A DNA stretch of 64,000 nucleotides from Diplolepis rosae (taxonomy: Eukaryota; Arthropoda; Insecta; Hymenoptera; Diplolepididae), in the NCBI GenBank assembly GCA_030998225.1, contig JAPYXD010000466.1:6675001-6739000 (forward strand), given 5' to 3'. Positions 55,630-64,000 of this stretch are shown piece by piece; position 1 is the stretch's first letter, and every line of letters starts with the position of its first letter. Below the pieces are notes generated by a model, which was not told the origin of the DNA, did not search any database, and saw only the letters and a program-made list of their open reading frames with translations. The position numbers were made by a program, and so were the translations under genes.

Positions 55630-56842
55630 ATGAAAATGATTTTTCCATTTTTGTTCATTTTATTTGGCATCTCAGGTATTTTAAATTTTATAAAAACAGT
55701 AATTCTTTTCATCAATAATAATAATACCAATACTAAATTCTACAAGCTAATTTGATATATATTTTTAAGGCACGAGAATCCAAGCTAAAGACTTAACAGC
55801 ATACTGTTTTAAATTCACATGGCTGGGTCCAATGCAAGATGATCCTGAAAGTATCAACACTAATTGCTCAAAACTTATTAATAATCCATGTTTTGAACCT
55901 TTCGTTGTCACAAGTAAATATCATTTACTGAAAGCAAATTCTCAAATTATTTATCATTTTACAAGATTTCGAAAAATTTCATAAGAGTATGTGAATAGAT
56001 TGCTAAAAAAAACTCTCATGTTATTTGGTTATTTGGTCAAATGTAGGTGGAAGTAGCTCTCGGCTTTTATACTATTCAAAGGTGATAAAAATTCCACAAA
56101 TTCTTTAATTTCAGAATAATCGTGGAACCTTCATAGATAGAGATGATGTAAACTAATTATGTGAATATTACGAAGGTCAAGAATTTTAGTCTGAATAAGT
56201 ACATGTCCACTTATGCTAAAATGTATTCCTAGAAACACTTTTTTGTAATATTGAAGCAAGTTTTCATGTTTATGGAGTTTGGTTCATACATTAGTTCTGT
56301 TCATATGATCCCTGTGAAGGTTTTACGATTCTATAGAAAATTAATCACTTTATTTAATAATTAAAAATTTGAGATAGTTTGAGGATCTGGAGTAAAACTT
56401 GAAAAATTCTATTTTGAATTTCTGGAAATTAGGGAGTTACTTTTTAAAGAGTAACTTAGCCAACACTGGTGTATATGAGTATGTATGTGTGTATAAGATA
56501 CTTGATTCTGACAAATTAAATTGACTGCCAAATAAATTTCAGACGATTCAACTCCGCCAGATTTACATTATATGTGGCAAAAATATAAAACGGACGTTGC
56601 CTGTCCACTAAGACCTGGTTATGTGTGTATAAAGCACACTTACATATACAATAATGCTGGTAAATATACATTTATTTGCCAAATAAAATTGATAATTTTA
56701 TTGAGATATTTTGCAGCTATTTTTGACTTCTAATTGATTTATTAATCCGATTAAAATTTCAGTTATTAACAGCACCCATTTTTGTGGAAAAATGATAGAA
56801 GACAAAACGACTGCAATTTCGTCAGGTTGTTATACCCAAAAG
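55630..56842 (+). CDS. Secreted cysteine-rich protein, possibly Ly6/uPAR-like, first four exons (3' end beyond window)
   Basis: Exons 55630-55675, 55770-55913, 56543-56659 and 56763-56842 join in frame. Exon 1 encodes a signal peptide (MKMIFPFLFILFGIS). The mature part has seven cysteines so far (AYCFKF, NTNCSKL, NNPCFEP, DVACPLRPGYVC, THFCGKM, SGCYTQK). Small exons with three phase-1 junctions and this cysteine pattern resemble insect three-finger (Ly6/uPAR) secreted or GPI-anchored proteins, but the terminal CN motif that would prove it must lie past the window. The frame is also open upstream from 55552, giving an alternative start with 26 extra residues before the hydrophobic stretch. The intron after exon 4 contains the 6.66 kb transposon nest. 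Function unknown. Confidence 0.65.
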
Positions 56843-57311
56843 GTATCAAAAATATTATTGTATCAACTAATTCTCCTTGCACTTTGATAAAAATATTTTC
56901 AAATAAGTAAATTAACAAATATTTATATTTGGTATAATCGTAGCTAATTGGATAAATAAATAATTAAATTTTTTTTAAAGCTACTTTCTTAAAAATTTGT
57001 TTGCATTACAAAAGATACATTTAATTTGAAAGAAAAGAAATTGGAATAGAAAAAATTCTTTGTTTTTTTAAGGGGTTACGCCACCGCTGAGATTTAAAAA
57101 CAAGTCAATTTTTTGTTGAGGCATAAATAAGAAGAGCTAGGGATGGGCGATTCTGCTAAAACGAATCGATACCTGAGAATCGATACTTTTGAATAATCGA
57201 TACCAAAGAATCGATTATTTTTTTAAAGAATCGAAGAATCGAGGAATCGATACTTAAAGGTACAAAGAAATTGATTTTAGCGCATTTTTATCACTAAAAA
57301 AGTTAAAACTG

Positions 57312-57854
57312 CACGGAGAAAAAAATCTGACTAATAGTAAGAGCACTAGTCATGCTTTTGTAGCAGGTTTCGTTCTTGCTATCTTGGTGAAAAAATCATA
57401 CATTTTAAGCAGGGATCCCTTCATGCTAAAAAAGTAGCAAGTTTAATGGTTTTAGAGTAGTTGTCCCTTGCGAAAATAGTACGAACTTCGCCTTACTATG
57501 ATTGCAAGAAACCCATCCTATTTCAGTATGAGTTCTCTTACAACTGAGACGTTAGGCCACGCCTACTTTCGAACGCGTAGCACCTCACGTGTTCTCTCCG
57601 TTGTAAGAAATTCATCCTATTTCAGTATGAGCTCTCTTACAACCGTAGTCAGGCGAGAACCTTGCTATGACAGCATATGACAATAGCAATAATGGCATGC
57701 GCTTGTTTCTTTTATAGTATAAGACATTTCATGCTATAAATGCACGAGTTGATGCCAATACTGGTAGAAGCTCATACCAATTTCGCACATTAAGTTCGGT
57801 GCTTTAATAGGATAGAGCTCAGCCTACTATAATAGTTAGATTTTTTTCTCCGTG
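57312..57854. mobile_element. MITE with CACGGAGAAAAAAATCT ends, nested in the hAT-like element
   Basis: Ends CACGGAGAAAAAAATCTGAC and, inverted, CACGGAGAAAAAAATCTAAC, about 543 bp apart. Internal short repeats include AAATTCATCCTATTTCAGTA / AAACCCATCCTATTTCAGTA. The end motif resembles the palindromic MITE at 11.6 kb and is common in insect MITEs. Non-coding. Confidence 0.7.
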
Positions 57855-58385
57855 TGTACTTCAAAATTAGAATTCACGTATAAAATATAAAATATCGTTC
57901 TAAACATACAGAAAAAATTCAAAAATCGAAGTTGCCAATCCCATATTAAACTTGCTTGTAAATTAAAGAATCTAAAATAGAAAGAACATTTATTCAAAAC
58001 AAGGATATATTTTATATATATATTTAAATATATCCACGCAAATGTATTTAGGATACTTGATTTCCATTTTTTTATTGATTCATGGAATCTGGAACATAAA
58101 TAAAATATTAGAAATATTCTTAATAATATGTGTATACAATTTTTCAATTTTGGGATAATTGTACTTTAATTTTAATTGTTTTTCGAAATATAGACACCGA
58201 CATCGGTAATCACAAACACAACGCACACATTAAACAAATATACTATCCAAATCCACTTGCACTTTGAATTGTCAAGTTGAAAATTTGTTAAATGATTAAA
58301 GTAATTATTATTTATTATCACATGAACTCTTTACTTACCTTAGTTTGCTCGAAATTTTGGAAGAGAATGTGACATACACATTGAT
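57855..58385. other. Internal part of the hAT-like element
   Basis: No coding frame. On the minus strand there is a good donor-like CAAACTAAG|GTAAGT near 58340, which may be the remains of a transposase exon or chance. The last 11 bases (58375-58385, TACACATTGAT) are the target duplication of the retrotransposon. Confidence 0.4.
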
Positions 58386-58469
58386 TATTATTATTATTAT
58401 AAAATATGGCTGGGACCCCGAAGGGCCCCTGATGCTTGGGTAATCCCGTTGCATCACCAACTAAAAACC

Positions 58470-61400
58470 TCATGCGCGACCCCACAGCCCGTGCCAAAGG
58501 GCAAGGACCTGGGCCACGTTTTTGGTCTGAATCACGGCTACGTCTATGGAGACGCAGCCCGCGAGAGACTGTCGTTTGTCCCCAATTGCTGGACAGTGGC
58601 AGAGTATATGGGTGGAAGTTTCATTGTCTTCCCCACATAGTCGACAAAGTGGACTTTTAGCAAGCCCTATATTGTGTCTATGGTAGGCGAGGTTGCCATG
58701 ACCAATAAGCACTTCTGTTATGGTCTTTACCTCGGTTCTACTAAGTCTGCGCAGATCTGCAGCTCGTTTGGGGTTTAGATATTCCCCCATGAGGGCTTTG
58801 GCTTGTTTGCATGTCGTTGCCTTGTGCCACTCTTCCTGGTGTTTCTCGGCCAGCCACTTTTTAATGTCTTCTGTGGCCGACCTGTTCGAAATACCTATTA
58901 CTGGTTCTAGACCAGATGGGTTTTGTTTTTTCGTCGCTAGCTTGGCTAGTCTATCCGCTGTCTCGTTGCCCTTGATACCCCTGTGTCCAGGAATCCAGAG
59001 GACTGTGACTCGGTTGTCATCCGCTAGTTTGTTCAATGCTTCATAGCATTCCCAGGCCAGCGTCGAGGTAGTCACTGACTTATCTAGTGTCGTGATGGCC
59101 GCTCTACTATCTGAGCAGATGCGGATGTTCCTGTTGCGACCATGATTCTGTGCTGCGTGTGCGCATTGGAGTATGGCCGCAATCTCGGTTTGAAGAACTG
59201 TGGAGTGGGGTCCCAGCGGGACCATGAGGCGTGTGTCGCTGTTCTTCCCATAGACACCAGTCCCAGCACCCTCCCTGTTTTTGGAGCCGTCTGTAAACCA
59301 GTTGTCTCCGTCCCCTGGGAGGTGTGCGCGACCCACCCTCCAATCTTCCATAGTTGACAAGCTTACCTTGTACTTTTTGTCAAAGAGGTACCGTGGAGAC
59401 GTCCTGTCTCTTACCATTTTCATGATCGGTCTCTTTGCGATGTTGACAGTGGTTTTTAGTTTTTTCGAAATCACTGTGTTAGGGTTTACCCCAATTCTCC
59501 AGGCCGCCTTGCTAGCCTCGGCTGTGATGGTTAGGTGCAGAGGCTCTAGCCCCATTAGTGCTCCCAACGCTGTTGTGGGTGAGGACTTCGAGGCGCCAGT
59601 GATGCCTCTAAGGATCAGCCCTCGAAGTCTTTCCAACCTGGCCATGGCTGTCTTCTGCTTGACTCTGCTCCACCAGACCAATGACGCATACGTTAGTCTG
59701 GGTCGCAGAATCGCCGTGAAGATCCACAGCAGTGTGTCGGGTTTCAAGCCCCAATTATTGCCAATAGCTCTTCTGCAGAGCCAGAGGGTTGATATAAATT
59801 TATTGCACTTGTTATCGAAGTGGTCTTTCCAAGTGAGCTTATTGTCCAAGATAACTCCTAGATATTTAGCGCTCTTAGAAATTTCTAGACGCTGCTTTTT
59901 CAGTTCCAGTGTTCTAGATGTACTCCATTTATACCGCTTGGTAAAAATGACTACGTCAGTCTTACCTGGGTTCACCGAGAGTCCTGTTGTTCTACACCAG
60001 GTATCCACAGCTTTTAGTGACTGTTGCATTACGCCCATAAGTGCATCCAAATGCATTCCGCGTACTATGACTAGGATGTCGTCAGCATATCCAATGGGGT
60101 GACATCCTTGGTCGGTTAGTAGATGCAGTAGTTCATCCACCACTAGACTCCACAGCAGGGGAGATAGTACTCCTCCCTGCGGGCATCCTGAGTCAACGAT
60201 CCCTTGGAGGGTAGTATTTCCTTTGGTAATCGTGATGTTCCTGTTTCCTAGCATATGGCAGGTCCAGTCAACAACGGCTATGGGCACTCCTTGTCTTATC
60301 ATAGCTCTCCTGATCACTTCACTGGATGTGTGGTTAAAGGCACCCTCAATATCCATGAATGTTCCAATAGCAAATCCTTTAAGGTTCATTTGGGCCTCAA
60401 TCAGATTTACCGCTTTGCTAAGGGCAGTTTCGGTCGAGTGACCGGCCCTGTAGGCATGCTGATCGCTGTGTAGTGGTTTTACCGCCAGGATCTTATCGCG
60501 GATGTATCTGTCCACGAGTCTCTCCACCGTTTTTAGTACGAAGGAGGTAAGGCTGATTGGTCGGAAATCCTTCGGAGATGTCCATCCGTTCTTGCCTGCT
60601 TTAGGTATAAATATTACCCTTGTCCCTCTCCAAGCCTTGGGGACATAACCCAGAGTCAGACTGGCCCTAGCAAGTCTCACTAGCGGCCCTATGATGGGGT
60701 CCCCAGCCCTCTGCAGGAGGACCGGGTAGATGCCATCCGGGCCTGGGGACTTGTAGGGGTTGAAAGACTTCAAGGCCCATCTGACCCTGGCTGGGGAGGC
60801 GATCTCCCGGGCCAGCCGCCCGCGTAAACCCAATTGGGTCGCGGGCAGCGGTCGGCCCTTTTGGGAGCTCCACCCCACCTCCGTTGGACCTTTAAAGCCC
60901 GGGAAGTGCGCCATTGTCAGAAGGGTCAGGGTCTCCCTGTCCGACTCTGAGTACGTCCCGTCTGGTAGTTTTAGGGTGCTCAACATAGCTCCTGGGTTGC
61001 GGGCCAGTAATCTGTTCAGCCTGGCCGCCTCCGCGCCCTTTTCTATGTCCGAACAGAAGGAGGTCCAGCTCTTATTCTTGGCCTCCCTGATTTCTTTCCT
61101 ATATGCATCCCTAGTTGCATTGGATAAGTTCCATAGTTCTTCCGTATTGCCTTTCTTGGCCCGTCTGAACCTTTCTCTAGTTTCTTTGCGAAGCTTTTCA
61201 AGCTTCCCATTCCACCAGTGGGTCTCCCGCGCCTTCTTGATTTCCGAAGGTAAGCAGTTGAGTTCGTACGTAGTGATGATGGCCGACGAGAATTGGTCAG
61301 CCGCCCTCTCAAGGGCATCTACGTCTTTGATTTCCATGGTTTTCCCATGGAGTGCAGCTTGTAGGCCTGTGGAATAACGCTCCCAGTTTGTTTTCCTCGG

Positions 61401-62104
61401 GTTTCTGACCCATGTGGGGCCAGAGGGTGCGTGTGATTCCAGTTCGTACAGTATCTGCATGTGGTCAGATAGAGAGGGTTCGTCTGAAACCCTCCATTTC
61501 TTTACTTTATCCCTAAAGCTCCCGGTGCAGAGGGTAATGTCGATTACCTCTTCTCTCACAGAGTTCCGAAAGGTCGGTACAGTACCTGTATTTAGAATAT
61601 CCAAGTCAGTCGTGATTAGATAGTCCACTAGGTCCTCACCTCTTCTGTTGGTGTCCGTGCTACCCCACAACTTATGGTGAGAGTTTGCATCGCACCCCAA
61701 CAGCAGGGGTAGGCCTCTTACCTTACAGTAGTCCACTAATGAGCGGACTTCCTCCGGTGGTGGGTCACACTGTCATGTGGAAAATATGCCGATCCAATGA
61801 CGAGCTTACCAATTCCTATTAGGTCGACTGAAGCCACCATGAGGTCTCTGGTGCAAAGATCCAGTAATGGGACGATGTTGATGTTCTTCGCCAGAATGCA
61901 TGTCCTCGGGTTGGGTGCCTCGGGGTACCTGTAACAAGAGATGCCAGCCCCCCCTAATCCCCTGATGACATCCCTATTTATCCACGGTTCTTGGATAAGT
62001 GAGATGCCTGTGTGCATCACAGCTATGTTTTTCTGCAGAACCGCAGAGTCACTTTTGCTGTGATGCAAGTTAATCTGGATAATGGTTAAGCCGGATGCAG
62101 CCAT
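58470..62104 (-). pseudogene. Retrotransposon ORF2: endonuclease, reverse transcriptase, RNase H (one frameshift)
   Basis: ATG at 62104 follows the ORF1 stop immediately (TAAATG). The first part reads IQINLHHSKSDSAVLQKNI and ISLIQEPWINR (APE endonuclease). A one-base loss near 61765 shifts the frame, and reading continues 61736-58470 for 1088 codons: GCDANSHHKLWGS and EPSLSDHM (endonuclease end), PYKSPGPDGIYP, FRPISLTSF, MDIEGAFN (catalytic Asp 462 of this frame), CPQGGVLSPLLW, GYADDILV (549-556), KYLGVIL. Then RNase H with TDGS (Asp 815), Glu 851, SDSRAA (Asp 876), WIPGHRG and ETAD (Asp 928), and finally a CRLCG...HILCHC cysteine-histidine cluster. Every catalytic motif is intact, so only the frameshift (if not a sequencing error) disables it. 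Confidence 0.92.
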
Positions 62105-63187
62105 TTAGGGCTGTTCCGGCCTCTCCGTTCCCATGGCAGGCCCTCCCTGCTCCCGGCCACTTACCTTAAAGGCAATCTGGCCAAGATGGTAGAAGGGCCT
62201 GTCGTTGAGGCCTGCTAGGGCTCTCGCCTGAGACTCAGGGACCTGAACGATTAGGAGGTGTTTTAATCCTCCCGTCGCGCTAGCCTCCTGAGGTCTCTCA
62301 TGCCTGACGATGCGCCAGGATGATGTTTTCAGCGAGGGGTTGAACCCCTCCAGACGCCGCAGGACGACAGCTGGGTCCTCCGGCTTCCCGGGGATCCAGG
62401 CCGTCGCCTTAAGCATCCTTTGGAGTATCTCCACCCCGCCTACTTTCAGGTTGGCGCCTTCCCAGGGCCTTAGCTCGGCCACCGTTTTGGTTAGCCATGC
62501 TTTGGCCTCTGGGTTTGACGCCACGAAAATGAATACACCTCCCCTGCAAAAGGAGGTCTCAAATCTCGGCCAATTGCTGGCCGGTTCTTTGTCCAGGGCC
62601 TGCAAAGTGGCCTCCCTGAAGAGTTCGAACTGCTCTGGTGACAGGACCGACTCCGGGTAACCGGTGTCCGCCACTATCACCGTCAGAGGGTTGGTCCTCT
62701 GAGCAGCCGAAAGCCCCACGCCTGCCGACTCTGTATTCGTCATCGGCAGGTGCGCCGGCTTGGGCCTCTTCGGACTCCTCATCCCTTGCGGGGGAGTGTC
62801 CTTCGAGTCCTTTCATCTCTTGGGGGCCACTGTGCTCGCCACAGGAGACTGGAGAGCGTCGGCGCTACAAGCCGCTTCGTTAGCACGAAGGGCCTGCCGC
62901 CGCAGCTTCCTCTTCTGAGACCCGGTCAGTCTCTTCCTATCAGAGGATGTCCCAGCAGTTACCTGCTGGTTTGCATCCTCTTCCATCGCAATCTGCTGAG
63001 GGACCACATTAGTACCCGACCCCGAAGAGCCAGGACCAGCAGCCACCGTCAGCATCTGCGATTCCTCAGGGGCGGTTTGCAGGGGTGGATTTGTGCTAGA
63101 CCTTTGCAAGCCCAGCTCCGCATCCACCCCAGCTCCCGCCTCCTCCACCTTGCTAATTAATGTTTTATTTTTGTTAAGAGGTTCCAT
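62105..63187 (-). pseudogene. Retrotransposon ORF1 (one in-frame stop)
   Basis: Begins MEPLNKNKTLISKVEEAG at 63187, runs through a low-complexity, basic region (DRKRLTGSQKRKLRRQAL), meets a TGA at 62813-62815, and continues in the same frame to 62105. The second part has a globular domain (PESVLSPEQFELFREATLQA..., CRGGVFIFVASNPEAKAWL, KHLLIVQVPE) like the DUF4780-type ORF1 domain of insect retrotransposons. The stop could be a CGA-to-TGA change. ORF1 proteins bind element RNA. No CCHC knuckle was seen in this ORF. Confidence 0.8.
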
Positions 63188-63805
63188 TTTAGTCCCACGA
63201 GAAGCTAGGGAATCATAAGGTCCGACCCTGCAGAGCCCCGCTTGCAGGATTAAGGCTAAGTACTCGGGAAGGTCGCCCGGTGTTCCCGAGGCACCGTGCA
63301 AGGCACCCTGTCTTACCCCCGGGTGTCAAGAGAGCCAATGGGCACGGTTGCGCACACCCTGGCTTAGGGGGAGCCGTTTTTTGGTCGCAGCGCGAGCCAG
63401 GGACCGGGACGGCCCCCGACCCTATCCATCCACACGAGGAGAGCCCGTTTATAGGGGTCCTTCATTCACTCCCGGACTCCCATTTGTGGGGGTCCTACAT
63501 TCATTCAGGAGAGCCCGTTTATAGGGATCCTACACCCGAACCGACAGGATCGGGGAACGCCGCGGCCCCGGGCCGCGCGCTAAGCCCCTCCACCAACGAC
63601 AAGGTCCTACAGCTCCTAGGAGGGGTACACATTGATGCACAATGTTAAAAAGTGACTCGATTCTGGTTGACCGATTCTTCGTTGAAACAAAATCGATACT
63701 TCAACAATCGTTTTCGAAAATAATCGATTCCAGAATCGATTCTGAAGGCAAGAGAATCGAATGATTCAAAAGAATCGAGTAGAATCGCCCATCCCTAAGA
63801 AGAGC

Positions 63806-64000
63806 ACAAAAGAATGAACAAATATTGAAATATTAAATACTAAATAGAACAAATATTGTTTTAATTATGATCCTGTGGTACATTTTGAGTTTGAAGGTAT
63901 TGAAATTAATACAACAATTTTAGTTTTAGCGCTAAAAAATAAAAAAAACATAATACCTGTCATTGAAGGCAATGCAATGGTTCACCATTTGCTGAACGTT
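63806..64000 (+). other. Intron of the secreted-protein gene, window end
   Basis: AT-rich. An acceptor-like CATTGAAG|GCA near 63970 is followed by a short open stretch closed by TGA, which does not continue the cysteine-rich protein. The next true exon is likely beyond the window. Confidence 0.35.

Larger units (their letters stand above)
58386..63625 (-). mobile_element. Full-length non-LTR retrotransposon with RNase H (R1/LOA/I group)
   Basis: About 5.24 kb, GC-rich, flanked by an 11-bp target duplication TACACATTGAT (58375-58385 and 63626-63636). Order in element sense: GC-rich 5' UTR (63625-63188) with repeated GGAGAGCCCGTTTATAGGG-like (complement) segments, ORF1, ORF2 starting directly after the ORF1 stop, a short 3' UTR and an AT-rich (TAA)n-type tail (58386-58406). 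Both ends are intact and there are only two visible coding lesions, so insertion is recent. An RNase H domain plus a TAA-type tail fits the I/LOA/R1 assemblage; a finer clade needs a tree. Confidence 0.9.
57138..63797. mobile_element. hAT-like element with nested insertions
   Basis: Perfect 17-bp terminal inverted repeats TAGGGATGGGCGATTCT (57138-57154 and 63781-63797), flanked by an 8-bp direct repeat AGAAGAGC (57130-57137 and 63798-63805). Eight-bp duplications and (T/C)AGGG-type ends define the hAT superfamily. Both ends carry many AATCGAT motifs. The element's own sequence is only about 0.9 kb; the rest is a MITE (57312-57854) and a non-LTR retrotransposon (58386-63625) inserted later. 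No transposase frame of its own is seen. It lies in an intron of the secreted-protein gene. Confidence 0.9.

Noticed and set aside
59281..60102. 273-codon plus-strand frame
   Set aside because: Antisense shadow of the retrotransposon ORF2.
2800..64000. CRISPR array, operon, phage or bacterial defence system
   Set aside because: The window is a spliced eukaryotic genome; the repeats seen are MITEs, SINEs and minisatellites without spacer structure.

Overview
The window is eukaryotic, AT-rich and gene-poor. It has GT-AG spliced genes, an insect-type ionotropic receptor and insect transposons (mariner, R1-clade non-LTR, Penelope-like, piggyBac-like, hAT-like and several palindromic MITE families). 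An insect is clear. Hymenoptera is my inference from the overall look of the proteins and was not tested. All exon models were read by eye from reading frame and splice signals.

Layout. 0-6.6 kb: transposon debris (R1-clade fragment, Penelope-like fragment, mariner fragment, palindromic MITE, tRNA-derived SINE). 6.6-8.6 kb: an intact single-exon divergent ionotropic receptor on the minus strand. 9-20 kb: transposons, including a near-complete mariner inserted into an R1-clade element, and several terminal-inverted-repeat (TIR) elements. 21-28.4 kb: RpL31 on the minus strand, two coding exons separated by a 4 kb intron full of repeats, with a probable TOP-type 5' exon at 28.36-28.39 kb. 28.6-30 kb: inverted duplications. 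31.2-48.1 kb: THOC2 on the plus strand, 28 coding exons (about 1428 aa), with MITEs in its introns. 49.4-51.3 kb: an OFD1-like LisH/coiled-coil gene on the minus strand. 52.0-52.4 kb: an inverted pair of Penelope-like terminal repeats carrying hammerhead-like motifs. 53.1-55.2 kb: calumenin on the plus strand. 55.6 kb to beyond the window: a secreted cysteine-rich protein whose fourth visible intron holds a 6.66 kb hAT-like element (17-bp TIRs, 8-bp target duplication). That element itself carries a MITE and a 5.2 kb non-LTR retrotransposon with its own 11-bp target duplication.

The host genes are housekeeping or cell-biological: ribosome (RpL31), nuclear mRNA export (THOC2), centriole/cilium (OFD1-like), secretory-pathway calcium binding (calumenin). 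The rest are a chemoreceptor-type channel and a secreted protein. They do not form a functional cluster. The most interesting non-genic signals are the hammerhead-like motifs in the Penelope-like repeats, the three-level nested transposon, the mariner insertion whose excision would restore the host element's reading frame, and a conserved inverted duplication at 28.6-29.2 kb that I cannot explain.
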